Of a stretch of DNA of 64,000 nt, positions 1-13,574 are shown piece after piece. The notes below the pieces were generated by a model. That model made no database searches. It had not been told where the DNA came from and saw nothing but the letters and a program-made list of their open reading frames with translations. Origin of the DNA: Dryas octopetala (lineage: Eukaryota; Streptophyta; Magnoliopsida; Rosales; Rosaceae). Both the position numbers and the translations under genes were made by a program. Every line of letters starts with the position of its first letter. The first letter of the stretch is position 1. Location of the stretch: the NCBI GenBank assembly GCA_963921425.1, contig OY992839.1, positions 9,217,409 to 9,281,408 of the forward strand. Reading direction: 5' to 3'.

Positions 1-1169
1 TACGTATAATCTGGTTCACCTAAGGTACTTAATATGAAAGACAAGTGCAATTATTTTAATGATTGGATTTAACGTGACTATAAAATTATTAATTCATTGA
101 AGTTGATCAAACTCTTAAATAAGTTGTCCATTACTTGTCCCTCATGTTAAGTCACTTAGATGAGCGGACTGATAGTACATAGGACAAAATTACTTATCTA
201 AAGAACTTAATTTGAGAGATATTTGAGGGACAATGCTTCCGACCATCGAATTTAATACAACAGTTGAAATCAAGAAATATTAAAGTAATTCTCATCATTT
301 TACGCACTTAAATTACCACCTGTATGAACCTGAACACCATCACTATCAAGCATCAACTAAAGTTTTTTTTGTTAAAATTTGGCCCAAAGAATAAGTATTA
401 TGAATTAATTTTCTCTTCAATCGCATTCAATGTCATTTTTTCCGCAATTAAGAATAATGAACAAACGCAAGTTCAGTCCAGTTATGATAATGCATCTCAG
501 TTATGATAATGCATCTCATACAAGTCATATAATATTGTTTGTTACATGCTTCCATGTCATATGACTCATTTTGTTTCATGCCTCCAAGTCTTCATTACAA
601 TTTCATAAAACAGATCAAAATGCAGGGACCTTGGTCAAACAACTTAATTGAGGTAGCTAACTTATGAAGAGTGGTCCTCCAATCAAGGAATAAAAATTGT
701 ACATTGACTTTTTTAAAAATAGGGCTCAAGCTTAGGCATACAAGATTCCAATAATTTATGTCACATTTTTAATATTACCTTGTATGAAACTTTGAAGGAA
801 AATTAGATAAAACAAATGTAGAATCACCTTGAGCACTCAACATACATAAATTTGGGGATTGATTATGTATTTGACATTTGATTTTAGGTTCATAAGGGGA
901 AATAATAACTTAACAGTAGTACTAGGGATTTCAACTTTTTTTCTCAACTTACATAACATTCATATATTGGATATTAAAAAATAAAAAATAAAACTTAAAA
1001 AAAAAATTAAGTAAATTGTCTAATAAAGTAATAACACATAAGGTGGGGAAACAAATGTTAGGAAAAAGAGTTGGGACTCTTAGCATTTTCCTTTTAATTA
1101 GTGACAAGAATGACAAACATGTATAGATATAAGTGGTGTTCGCTAGAATCTCATTGCGAGTATTGTACT
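1..1169. other. AT-rich non-coding flank
   Basis: No gene, RNA or element with recognisable ends is visible. The only reading frame here is a 60-codon AT-rich one at 324-506 without coding character. Confidence 0.5.
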
Positions 1170-1177
1170 AGCATGAG

Positions 1178-1718
1178 TAGGGGTGGGCATCGGTTAGGGT
1201 GAGTCGGTTTGGGACCCAAACCGCCGATCGCCCGAGAGGCTCGGTTTGCAATGGTGTCGGCTCGCCACCGACCCATTTCTTTCAGTCTGCTCTGTTTAGG
1301 GTATTGTCAGGTTACGGGTTATGATGGTCGGTGGCGGTTTGGGCCGATAGGTGGGGATCAGAGATGAAATTTTCGGTGAGGTTGCAAAGGTGGCTGTGAG
1401 ATCGGTGGCTGGGTGATAGAGAGACTCTAGCGGAGAGAAGAGATAAGAATAATAAGCTAGAAGAGAGAAGAGAAGAGAATGAGTGAGTGATTTGCAGGGG
1501 AAGATGCAGCCTAGGTTGGAGAAGATGATGGATGGATGGATGGATGGCAGGCGGGTCGGTTGCCAACGGTTGGTGGAAGCTCTGGACCGAAATCGGCACG
1601 TTATTGATCGGGTTGGGTGAGTGACGGGTGGCGGGTGACGACAGGCGATGGTTTGTCGGGTTTTTGGCTGTTGATGGAGACATTTTTGTCGGACTTAGTG
1701 GTTTGAGGCCCACCTCTA
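1178..1718. mobile_element. Non-autonomous hAT-like element (541 bp)
   Basis: The element begins TAGGGGTGGGCA and ends GCCCACCTCTA, an imperfect terminal inverted repeat typical of a common plant hAT family. It is flanked by AGCATGAG (1170-1177) and AGTATGAG (1719-1726), an 8-bp target-site duplication matching at 7 of 8 positions; 8 bp is the hAT hallmark. The interior is GC-rich and G/T-biased, with a GATG microsatellite near 1530, and encodes no transposase. The long reading frames on either strand are composition artefacts. Confidence 0.75.
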
Positions 1719-1726
1719 AGTATGAG

Positions 1727-4700
1727 ACTCTTGTGTCAAAAATTACTTATTCAATTATTAATTATCCCATTACTCATTTATCGCTTAAAATAATTTCAAA
1801 AAACTTATAATTAAAAATCAAAATAAATATCGTGCCAACACGGCATGGCTATTTCAATCAATCGAATTATGTCATGCCTGTGGTTTATGATCTGGTTATG
1901 CACTTATGCTCATATATACTGACCCGACCCTGTTTACTACCTAGATGTAGAACAGGGGGTAAAGAAATGAAGAACGCATTTTTTGTTTTGTTTTTATTTT
2001 AATTTTGTGCGAAAGAATTGAAAAGGTTGCAGCAACATCTTATGTGCACTGTGCCCACTGTGAAATGGATCTACGCAAGATGCAAAAGTGGAAGTCAATA
2101 GTCAAAGCAGTGATAGTGATCAACACTCTGTTTTGTATTTGGATCTCTGGAATGGAAGTCTCTTTTTTCGTGACAAAGGTCGTAGCCACAATAATTAAAG
2201 ACAGCAACCACAACAACAATAGTAAGACACGAAAAAGATGGTGTACGAAAGCAACCAACCATCAACATTCAATGGCTGCTACTGTGATATAAGGCTTGTT
2301 TATCCTTGTGGGACATGGGACTTGGGTAGAAATAATAGTTGTTTCATACATTATCATAAAAGTTCGATTCTTATTTTTTAGAAAAAATAATTTGACTAAT
2401 TAATTCTTAGTCGATAGTATTTCTTTTCGACTATTTTGTTGAAACTTGAAAGAGATCTAATGCTCGAATCTCTCATTTCCATATCAAAGGAGCTTGTTTA
2501 TCCTTTATTACATATTATTTATCCAGTAGTACACATTAATAATGTTAACACAATAAACTAAATCCCGAAATTTTGAATCTGAACTAATATCAAGTACCTT
2601 GTTTTACTTATATACATATAGTTCCTTCGAATTTAATTTATTTTTAATAACTAATTACCATGTTACTTGTACATATGATTAGATTTTAAAAAAGTTTGGT
2701 CACTAACAGACTGTAGTGTATTAATTGATATATACCAGGTACACAAACGTACCCTATTAATTTGATTAATTGTAAAAATCAATCCATTTTTTTTTTTTAT
2801 ATTGAATGAGATCGATAGAACCCACAATATATCTAACTCAGTCTTAACTTCATTTATTTTGTGTTTTCTCTAATTAAATTAAGTTTAAGTAATTAATAAT
2901 TTATTGTGTGGGGGAGTTGTAGGACCAATGATTTAATTAATCCATCCTTTATGATATTAGAAAAACCCATCCCTTATGAATGTGAATTCCATATTAAGAA
3001 ATAAGCAGTTAAATAAAGATTACTTGTCCAGTTGTCCTCTACCACAAGTTGACATTTTATGATATATCTTGTAAAAGAAGCCATCATTTGGTTCTGCTCA
3101 TTCAGACCAAATTTATGCTTTTTGACTGCATAGTGCAGCTCGAAGCCTAATTTTGAACGAGTAATCTGATGTGGACCAAATCCTTCACCATTGCCATTGG
3201 GTTGTTTGTTTTTCTGAGTTGTTCAAATTATGAGCTCAGTCAACCACCACTTTGTTCATGAGGTGCACCACTTGCTGCTGCTTATATATATATATATATA
3301 TATATATGCTATACAATATTATTATAAGGTGCATTTGCTGATTAAATCTTCCATGAAGCATACTCCAATGGGACATCTCTCACATGAGATGGGATCCACA
3401 TATTTATGGAACTTATCTCATGTGAGAAATGTTTTATCGGACCATGTTTCATGAAAAAGTCTCTCACATTTATTTACTTTTTTTTCTCGAAATTAATGTC
3501 GGCTGATATATTACCATCTAGTTAAAGCTACATGTTTATACTTCCATGTACAATATGTTCAATTTCCACTTTTATCAACTAATCAACTTGAGTAGATTTA
3601 CTGTGTTAAAATTCTAAGAATGTGTTATGATATAAGATAAGTGGTTGATCCATATTCTAATCATCTAAGTTTTCAGAATAAATATTTAATATTGTATTAG
3701 ACTATTAGTCAAAAAGTTATAAACTTTATGTTACTTTTGATATAAATCACACGTGAGAATTTCTCATTAATTACCCAAAAATCGGATCGTTTGTCTATAT
3801 AAAAAGAAGAGTGCTGAGCTGTCTGAGCATTACTATCTAAAGAAGGGTTTCAACTTTCAGGTGAAGGATAAACAAAAAGTAAAAAAATCAATCCACAAAA
3901 GTTGTAGATCTTGCTAGCTCTATGGGCTTTCTCTTAACCCAATTGATCATTAGCATATTATAATATTATATAATTTACTTAATCAGTTTCCACTTTCCAC
4001 CATGGGCACTTTGACGGCCACTCATTTAGATTTATATCCCTTTTTGTCTCAATAAAAAAACCCCAACTCAGTAATTCACTCAAACTTAGTGGCTACTAGC
4101 CACTCAATCTTTTTAACCATTTTCCTGCAAACCTTTATTCAATTTAGTTGACTTTCTTTTTGTATAGAAATAATATATCTTTAAACAGCAGAAAAAATAG
4201 ATGATTTAGATCAATTATTAATCTGAAAATTGAAGTCTAATTTTCTCATTTCTCTTAAATAAGAAATCTATCACTTCAAGCTTTCTAAATATGTCAACAT
4301 GCAACTATATTATAGGGTACGCAAGTTTCCATCAATATAGTCAGAAAATATAATTCATATAACATTATCTTTAAATATTCAATATGCACATACACAAGCA
4401 AATTGATGGTTATGATATAATGTATGTAACAACAAGTCATCAGTCATGATCTGGCACATTATTATTATAATATAGATAATTATATATATATATATCCCTG
4501 ATGATCAAGTACTAGTGGCCTTGGTTCAGATCCCAGACTGTTACAGTTCGAATTGAAGATTTAAATACTAGACACATAGATTTAGTGAATGCCTCTTCGA
4601 AGAGTCTCACCAAGCAACATAATTAATTGGCACCCTTCACAAATATAATTAATTATTAGTAGCTCGTAGTTGATATCCAACTGTAGCGATGCGATGTAAT

Positions 4701-7700
4701 ATAGTAACATACTATACATTGTGGTGGGCAACGGTACAAATCACAAATTAATTAAAAAGAGTTTAGGACATACTTTGACAACTAATCAAAGATAAATTAC
4801 TTTTAATCATTGAAAGCGGGTGTTTGTCTTTCTTTATTTATGCTTTTACATGGTACCCTAAGGTATGTTTTTGAGTTTTATATGTTAACTAATTAATTTG
4901 GAAACAACAGACCAAAAAAAAAAAAAAAAGAGAAAATTTGGAAACAAAAAGACTATATGTGGATACCACATTACCACCATGTCTGCAGTGACCTTCAGGG
5001 TATTGCACTTAGTGGTTGGCACGCATTCTCTTTGCATGATCAAATGTATCAGTGTATGTGTGTGTCACGAGATACTAGCTCAAGAAAAAGATCAATTATT
5101 ACTTTCACAAAAATTTATCAATGACACAACTCTCACTAACAAGAATAGTAAACATGTTATATTAGTGTCTAACACGAATAATTTTAAAAAAACTTACATG
5201 TAACGGATGTATACATATTTTCTCTCACAATAAATGGTCATATGACTAACATGTGCGGTAATGTATTGAGAGTTTAGGTGTATAAACCTGTTACGTGCAA
5301 ATTTTTTTCATAATTTATTTTAAAAACAGATGCACTCATTTCTCATTTCTAGAAAGAAAATTCATATTTCTCATTCCAAAAATTAATATTTTAGGAAGAA
5401 AATGACCAATTTTTCTCATTTCTAGGATATTGTGTGTACAGTATAATTACAAGATTATTTTTTAGGTTTTACTAGTATCAAAATCAAGTACATTTTTTAT
5501 TTTATGAGTGCATGAGTAAAAGGTTTTGTTTTAAAATAAGGAGAATTTAATCGTAAGTTTTTCTTAAAAAAAAAAAAAAAATCTTAAGTTTTTAATTTAT
5601 AGTACATATCGTGGGCATGCCAAATTAAACAGGATGCGATTAATAAATAGCTGAATTGCAATATTCTCTACTAGTAATAATTAACATGATCAATTAATTA
5701 AGCGAATTAATTAAAGTGTTAATTATTATTCGACAAAATCTTAATACAAAGACGACACGACTACGCCCTACATTTGAGAGTTGGCTATAGCATGCAACTA
5801 GTGAAGAAATGGAGGAACATTGGAAGATGGTCCTACTCCTTTGCTTGTGGCAAGTAGCAACTAGGTTGGAGGCTGGAGCCAACCCAAAAGAAAAAAAAAA
5901 AAAAACAGAAACTTAGGTAGTTATGTTCGAAGTGAAAGGATTGGTGATAAATATAGCAATTCAATATGAAATTATTGGAGATATATAATGGCAGCTCGAG
6001 CAATCTTTCTATAAGTGTTAACCATAACAAAGCCATGAGTTTTTCAACAACCAAAGAAAAAAGCAAAGCCAAACCAAGACAATAAAGAGCCATGACTTAT
6101 ACATCATATTAACGATTAAATAGAAAAACAACTGATTGGCTAAAAGAAAATATAAATAAATTAAACAAACAACAGATGAAAGCAACAACCCCAAAAATTA
6201 AAGAGGAAAGTGTTGTGATTTGCGAACCACTCCTCTCTGAGGATTTGGTTGGAGAGATGCTACAAGTCTACAACTCGTGTTGTGTTGTTCTAGGTTTTTT
6301 TTTTTTTTTTTTGGTTATTGTGTCAAAAGAAAAGAAAAAAAGACAACAAATTAAAGAGGAAAGTGTTGTGGTCCAAGACTTTTCCTTGTCATTTCAAATC
6401 CATGTTACCCTTATATGAGCCAGAAGGAAACATGTAAATAAATGCTTGAACAATCTGGTCCCTGCCCATACACCCCTATAAAGGGAATATGGAATTACCA
6501 TCATATATAAATGTACATGATGCCCATAAGCCCAAATACCCAATTACCAAAAGGGGCATATGGTACCATTACATATTGGGTCTTTCACCAAAAAGATCAT
6601 GTAAATTAAGGCCATAGGTTTCTATTTATTTCCCTTATGTCCTTCTGATGAAAAGAATGTATAAATATCCCACACTTAGGAACCATCACAATGATTACAA
6701 TGCCCTTTCTTCATAGAAAAGTGGAGTGAACATACATATATGGCCATGTTTCACCAAATAAAATAGCAAATGCCCAGCAGGCTGATTTTGGATCATGAAG
6801 ATGCTTGATTCAATTAGGCCTACAAAATTCATATCACCCAACAATAACACTTGTCACGTTTTCTACATCACTACTAAGTCTCTAACTATTTTTCACTTTA
6901 ATAATGTTACAGTCACCAAATTTGTTCATCAACCTGGTGAGTGCAATTATTAAGTTATCTAAATATTTCCTTGTTCATCATGCTTTAAAGCTAGAGAGCA
7001 AATTAATTGGTTAGAGGATGGATTTGTCGCTACTCATGTCTATCATATTTAGCAGCCTCTACCTGCTTAATTATAACCAAAATTACATTATTTTAGGCTT
7101 TAAGATTTAAAGCTCATTGAAATTAAATACTAAAATTAATCTAACTTCTTCCTTTCGTTTTTTTATTTAGTTACTAAAATTTTATGTCATTTCCGTTTAG
7201 ATAAGAATTTTAATTTTGACCAAAACTCCTTCCATTGATCGATCAATCGCTTTACCCATCAATCGGCCAAAGTTTTTTTTTAAACTTAAATTAGAACCAT
7301 ATGAACACCAAATAACCCATTCTATGACCAAGATTTGGAATGGCCTAATATGCTGAAGAAATTAATAGCCTCAGATTAAGAGTATTTGACTTAATCATTG
7401 TGTATAGTGTATACATTATCTAAATGTAGCACATAAATTAGAGGGTCAAATTTTAGGAAAATAAAAATAAAATAGTAGAGGGTCAACGTACTCCTATCAA
7501 TTTACAAATCAATTCATGTACATGTTTGACACCAGCCACTAATTAAATGGAAGACTGGTTATCCTCTTTTGACTCGAAAATGTTCACAAAATGTCTGTTG
7601 GTTTAAGTTCAGATGAAGATTCATGAATTACACGAAAATAAATACTAAGGTGTCATTGTCTTGAATCTCTTGATTGTATGTGGTCAACTTTAATAACGTT

Positions 7701-9112
7701 GAGGAACTCAAATTTTAATTAAGGTCAAGCTTGCATGCTAACTACTATTTATGATTAGGGTGATATGGTTTCAAATTGTGAAAATGGAGTCCCAAAAGGC
7801 GTCTCAGACTCTGAATTACATGAACTTAATTCCTCTTAAAAATATGTCTATTTATTTAAATATCAGTTCCAACAAAAATCGTTTTTGTTATTTAATCAAT
7901 TATTATTATAATCATGTTACTGATTATTGGAGACTATATTTATTCATATATTTGACCAAAACATAAAAACTAAACAATTCATTTATCGATCTTAAATGGA
8001 ATTAAGAAATAGACGGTTAGTACAATAAGAACATATAATAGTAAGGTGACCTCCCATTACTATTTCTATGAACATTAATTGGACACGAGGCTGATAAAAA
8101 AATATATAAAAAGAAAATAATGCAGTTGCCTTTGTAATCATTTTTGGTTTAAAACCTTGTTGTTTTCAATTCATCAAACTGCAAAAGTTAGAATATGAAA
8201 TTTGGAGACGGATCACATTAAGTTTACTATATAATTAAGCAAATGTTTCATGACATAGCCATGGCCATAATAATAGTCAGAGAAATGTAGTGGGTCAAAT
8301 TCAAAAATGCATTTGTAGACGCAACACTATATATATGTAAGTGGATTTACATTGGCCACCCAAAAACAACAAAACTGGTGATGTATTGTAGCAGAAGAAG
8401 TTGGCTAGATTCAAAGTAATATATATGTACAAGTTTTGGAGAAGTTATCAAAGATGGGTACATTGAGTAGTTAATAATGGATTTATTTACCAGAAAACAC
8501 AAAAAGGCCTGCAAGTATTAAAAAACAAAAAGAGACGACGTGTGAGTGGGATCATGGATTCATTTGAATAGAATGATTTTTTGGATTACAATCATTGTTA
8601 AGCAGTAAGCACTATTTTCTGACTATATGTTTGTAAGACATTCATTATACCCCAGAATTTTAAATGGTTAAGATATGTCTTACGCGTCAACGATATATAT
8701 CAAGTTAACACCCTAATTCTAACTCTCTCACGCGCAAGGAGAGTAAAATTGAAGAATGAAAGATTCATCAAATTGAGAATCCCCTGCAAACAAGACTTTA
8801 ATAAGCTGTTAGAAAATGTGTCAAAACTTTTGGAGTATAATTGTTATCTAACACTGATCACAAAGGAAGAATGAGAAAGAGATAGGTGTAGCTCCAGTAC
8901 CCTATAGTTTACAAATGAACAAAAACCAGGGATTGGAGATTTCGAACCCGGGACTCCTGCAAAAGATTTTCATACTATATTAGATAATCACTAGATTTCA
9001 AATATTTAAGTTATAATAGTAGTACAACAATGTATATTAAACTTACAAACACGACAATTGAAATTAATATCAGCAAAAAATAAATAAATAAACAATTTGT
9101 ATATGCATTTGG
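1727..9112. other. Long AT-rich intergenic stretch
   Basis: No supported gene. It contains a TA microsatellite (about 3283-3307), a perfect 11-bp inverted pair CTCACATGAGA / TCTCATGTGAG within 3378-3425, homopolymer A/T tracts (2788, 4915, 5566, 6297), and a 24-bp direct repeat AATTAAAGAGGAAAGTGTTGTG near 6196 and 6347. Reading frames at 2005-2292 and 4898-5203 show no family signature and low-complexity composition. Confidence 0.5.
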
Positions 9113-9225
9113 TATATCAGCACAGAAAAAAGTCTTAGCACAATAAGATCAGCAGCTTTGCTGTTTAATTTCTAGCTTTATGAGAGCCTAGCTATTGTAA
9201 ATGGGGTTTAAATATCTTGAAATTG
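9113..9225. repeat. Diverged direct repeat, copy 1
   Basis: This segment begins GGTATATCAGCACAG and is clearly similar to 10900-11008, about 1.79 kb downstream in the same orientation. Shared stretches include CACAATAAGATCA and CTACTGTAAATGGG-like text. It overlaps the 3' end of a decayed coding fragment on the minus strand, so a local duplication of that gene's 3' flank is a possible origin (inference). Confidence 0.5.
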
Positions 9226-9652
9226 ATACCAATTCGGTATTCATCTTTAATTAGCGTGATAACATCCCTTGTGTTTGGGTCCAAATTATGTTTGAATATG
9301 CCTTGAAATGGTTCATTCAGTTTTGCTTCTCTGTTGCAATGCAAACATGTATATGCAACTTCACAACGTAAGGTATACACACTATATGTATCTTTTTTTT
9401 TTCATCACCTACTCACATCACATAATAGAAGAGAAAGAGACAACTAATCCGTTATAAAAATGAATGTGTGACGTATTAGCTAGATATACCTATCCAATAT
9501 CCACTCCTAACCCCCAACCTCACTACCCCCAAAGCCCAGCCCAGTACTCTAGCTAGCTTTAAAATGCCCTGTACTTGATCCCCATATGACAGGTTCTTGT
9601 TTCTTGAAGCTTTGTGAATGCACCTGTTGCATGCCACAAACCAGAAACCTTG
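9192..9652 (-). pseudogene. Decayed RPA70-like zinc-ribbon (OB-fold C) fragment
   Basis: Two minus-strand coding-like pieces are seen. The upstream piece follows a good acceptor (AATTTGCAG, coding from 9652) and starts QGFWFVACNRC. The downstream piece (about 9380-9192) contains YTCLHCN and ends in a stop after KPHLQ. Together they give a C-x2-C ... C-x2-C pattern with an aromatic residue before each pair, as in the zinc ribbon of DBD-C of replication protein A large subunits and their many plant relatives. No initiator, OB-fold remainder or clean splice chain between the pieces was found, so this is read as a fragment or pseudogene. Family assignment rests on motif memory only. Confidence 0.35.
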
Positions 9653-9760
9653 CTGCAAATTTTTCAAAGAGATAGAAGCCAATTAGCTTCATCCAAAACT
9701 TGTTTTGCAGCAATTTGGAATCAAGTTTATAATGTTTGTCAACAGAAATCAATATGTAAC

Positions 9761-10899
9761 ACCAAAACTTGCATACATAAACAAATAAACAATTATATTA
9801 GTAAGTAACAATATATGTGGTGGTTGAAAAACCAATATAGAACTCCAGCTGTTGCACGTGAAAGAATTTATTGTGGACCTTCATTAGCTTCATACAATCA
9901 AAAATAGCAAATTTGTTTCACTGTGTTGGTCCTAAGTCCTAACAAATTAAGCAAATAATCAAGTGTCTTTTGGCTACATAGACCATGATGGACATATCGA
10001 TGGTGATTGGTCATTGGTGAGGAATAACTACTCCTACAACCTCTATCAATTGTTTCATTTAAGAAAGAAGGGAAAGAGAGCAAAACTGTTGCGGTGAATG
10101 TGGGATAAAATAGTCTTCTACTTAAATTACTGTTGAAACCCATATCAGGAATAAGAAGTCTTATATAACTAAATATAAGGAATACAATCTCTCTATTTAT
10201 TGTCAATTAGTTTTGAGTTTAATGTTCTATACACATTTTTTTATTTATTAATATACTATTGTCTATGAAATTTCAATTGAGGACCTCCTTCGATAGAGGA
10301 AAATTGGCACGTTTGGCAGCGCTTTGGATAACGTTTGATAAAAATAAATAAAAATGCTACCGGAGTTATGGGTTATAAAAGCGCTTTTAAAGGATTTTTT
10401 GAGAAACGATGCTTCTTCATAAAACACTTTCAAGTGCTTTTGCATGAACAACTTAAATTTTTATAAAAATTTGTATGTGCTTTTTAGTAAAAGCGCTGCT
10501 AAATAAAAACACTTATAAGAAGTAGTGCTAGACCAAATATTCATCGACTATGCTCTAATTTCTTAAATCACAACTCCTACATAATAGTTTGCTCAAACTA
10601 TTGTACTGTAGATGAGGCAGATTGGTTTTCAACCCAGCCCATAGGCCTAAACCCAATAATACTTGTCGGACCAACTAGATGGGCTTAAAAGTAGAATGGG
10701 TTGGAATAATATTGTTCGAACTTAAGTGGCTTAGAGCCCGACTGCCCGGCCCTTATAAGTTTTGACATATTGGCATGTTATTAAGTATTATGTTTAAACA
10801 ACTATTAAATTCTAAAATCTTAAATTGTCAAGAAATGAGGTAATAATGTGTACCAATTGAAATATATCAGCACAATAAATAAGCTTGTACATGTAATCG
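9761..10899. other. Non-coding; possible small MITE remnant
   Basis: No gene. Between about 10306 and 10506 the motifs GGCAGCGCTTTGG and AAAAGCGCTGCTAAAT lie in inverted arrangement around AAGCGCTTTT-rich sequence, resembling a decayed MITE, but I could not fix its ends or a target duplication. Confidence 0.3.
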
Positions 10900-11008
10900 G
10901 TATATCAGCACAGGAAACATTTTTGCACAATAAGATCATCAGCTTTTCTGTAGCTTTATAAGAGGCTATATAGCTACTGTAAATGGGTTTAATATCTTTA
11001 CATTGATA
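10900..11008. repeat. Diverged direct repeat, copy 2
   Basis: Same-orientation copy of 9113-9225 (see that entry), with small indels and a GC-poor interior. The coding-like frame that precedes copy 1 on the minus strand is not recognisable here. Confidence 0.5.
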
Positions 11009-11866
11009 GCATACTTCAGTCAATTATGTGCCTTTGGGCTTTGTAAAACAAATAAGCTAGTGGGCTAGATCTGGAGGCCGAAGCATATAATTGAGCTTTA
11101 TCTTGAGAAGGCTCATATTTAGATAAGGGATTTGCATATGCCCTATGTATGGATTTGATTTGTGATTTGAAATACAGCAGAGAATATGGGTGATTTTAGG
11201 GGTTATAAATTTTGACATCACACGATAATATGATTTTAAATTATGTTTAAAGTTTATTCACAAAGTATATGGGTCAATTTGAATATGAAACGATTATAAA
11301 TGAATTAAGTTAAGATTAAGTCATTCGGCACGATTAATTAAACAGATTATATTAAAGTTGATTAGTATTTAGCACAAATACAAAATAACATGAAAAGAAC
11401 ACAATTCACTGGCACAAATTGCCACCCTAGATGATTCACCTAAAAAGTTTGAAATAGACACTCAGACCTTAACAATTATCTTTTAAGACAAATTTACCTC
11501 CTTGCAGAGTGACTTAAGAGATAAGAATAACCCAAATCTTAAACAAAATATTTCTAAGAAAATTTCAAGAAATAAAGAAAAACAAGAATTAAGGTGCTGC
11601 CTGACTGATGGCTACAATGGAGACCAGCAAGGTGCCATTCCCAAAGCTTATGGGTGTAGTTATTGAATTTAAGGATTTATAAGCCCCCTTCACTTCTTTC
11701 TAATCAAAGCCTAAAACTGATAGTGGCATGTCTATATCTAGCCAATCATTGAATATTGGATCAAAACCTAATTGGTCATAAAACATAGCTGGTCTTTCAT
11801 ATGACATACACCTATTATCTAATGAATAATAGAAAAGTGTATTAATCATAACCAATGGTTTAAATT
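11009..11866. other. Non-coding spacer
   Basis: AT-rich sequence with no supported gene or element. Confidence 0.4.
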
Positions 11867-11875
11867 ATATGCTAT

Positions 11876-12044
11876 GGATTCACTTTTGCTCACCATGTTG
11901 AGCATTACTATTATGGTAGATGGATGATACTACGGTAGATGGATGATACGTGTCACTTGACCATCTTTTTGTGATCCGTGTCATTCATCCATTATAATAG
12001 TAATGTTCACCACTACTTTTTTGTGGTGAGCAAAAATTGACTCT
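11876..12044. mobile_element. Hairpin MITE with 9-bp target duplication (Mutator-type)
   Basis: A 169-bp foldback. The left arm carries TTTTGCTCACCA then GCATTACTATTATGG; the right arm carries the inverse, ending TGGTGAGCAAAA. It is flanked on both sides by a perfect 9-bp direct repeat ATATGCTAT (11867-11875 and 12045-12053), the size produced by Mutator-like transposases. A 16-bp tandem duplication (GGTAGATGGATGATAC) lies inside. It has no coding capacity. Confidence 0.75.
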
Positions 12045-12519
12045 ATATGCTATACAATAGTTGTATAACATAAATTACCCATAAAATATTGGAAATTTCA
12101 ATTTACATTCATCAAACAAATCTTCGAACTCATAATTCAGTCAAATTTTTTATGGCTATAGTTTAAAAACATACAAACAAAAATTCATTATTTCTTCTAT
12201 AATAAACCTTAGTTTCAACTAGTGATTGTGCCCGCGCGGTGCTGCGGGTGTGAAAAACTTATAAAATGTGCTAAAGGCTTATAAAATTTAAGTAGATAGA
12301 TGGAGTGTTTTGTATCCACTAAAGCTAAAAACTTTATGAGCTCTAAAAATATTATGAAAGTGGATACAAATCATACAATTACATTTTTCATATTATTATC
12401 ATAACATTTAAGCACTAAAACTGAAAACTTGCCAAAGCTTATAACAAAGAAGTAAAACATTTAAGAGTTCATATTAAGTGAAACATTTATAAGAATTCTA
12501 TCCACTTAAGCCTATTCTT

Positions 12520-12645
12520 TCAGGGGCACCCCTTCTTTTTCTTGTCTTTTAGTGATTGAACAATAGGGAATGTCATGGTGGGTTTGAACTCTTCAACCAT
12601 TTGAAGCTTGTCTCTATGGACCATTTTTTTAACTTCTGCAATTCT
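12520..12645 (-). pseudogene. Captured coding-like 3' exon fragment inside the Helitron
   Basis: A 41-codon open stretch ends at a TGA (12522-12520). It contains VHRDKLQMVEEFKP and ends DKKKKGCP, with amino-acid composition like a real protein C-terminus rather than the AT-rich noise around it. It lies on the strand of the putative Helitron and could be an exon picked up from a host gene. I do not recognise the parent gene. Confidence 0.3.
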
Positions 12646-13526
12646 TCAACACACGTTGCTATTATAAGATAAAACTTGGACAGATGCACATTCATGCAAA
12701 CTAAATTTTGCTAAACTGAAAAGTAATAACATAAAGCAATAATATAAACATAGGATGACAATAGACCCTACTATTCCAACTATGCAATCAGACCCAACTC
12801 ACAGTGATTCGAGCCTAACTTAGCCAAAAACCCAGGTCTCTAAAACACCAGAAGCCAATATTTTTTACACCAAATGCACTGACTCATAAACCAAAACCAA
12901 GCAAAATAATAACCACTCAAATTAAGGATCATCAAAAGCAAATAATAGTATGTTACTTCAGAATGAAAGACATAATCCCCTGGTTCCAGTTTCAATTTTT
13001 TATCTAATTTTTTTCACCTATCAAGACATATGGAAGATAAATTGTTTCAATAGTGCTACAAATTAAGTGAATAATATGTCAATCACAACCCATCATCCGG
13101 ATTCAGGACCCCAATAAATTCCTAACCCAAAGCATAAAATTAAGATACTACAATACTATTTAACTAAAACAACCTCTCTGTTTCTGATTAAAAATAATGT
13201 TTTCATTCTCAGATAATTTTTTTAGAGAAAATAAATTAAATTGAAAATAACACGTACACACATACACCCAAAGCAAGGCACTGGCACAATATCTCTTCAA
13301 TCTTAGCCATGAAATCATGAAATGAAATGGAATGGCACATACAAAATATTCACCCCAAAAAAAAATGACACATACAAAACAACCACATCATAAAATGGCA
13401 TCATCCCATTTATATCATACCTTTTTTTTTTTTTTTTTTTTTTTTCCTATAAGGAGTTGTTATGTTTTGAACTTGCATAGAAGAATTCCAATTCATTGAT
13501 TCAACATAAACGTTTTTAGAGCCAAA

Positions 13527-13527
13527 A

Positions 13528-13571
<44 letters not shown>
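13527..13571. repeat. (CT)n microsatellite
   Basis: About 22 near-perfect CT units, with an oligo-T tract at 13422-13445 just upstream. Both lie inside the putative Helitron and create a spurious Arg/Glu-rich minus-strand reading frame. Confidence 0.9.

Positions 13572-13574
<3 letters not shown>

Noticed and set aside
1312-1713. 133-codon Ser/Pro-rich minus-strand frame
   Set aside because: Lies wholly within a non-autonomous hAT element with biased composition; no domain.
4495-4580. Possible tRNA-derived SINE promoter boxes (TAGTGGCCTTGG ... AGTTCGAATT)
   Set aside because: No cloverleaf, poly-A tail or target duplication could be defined.
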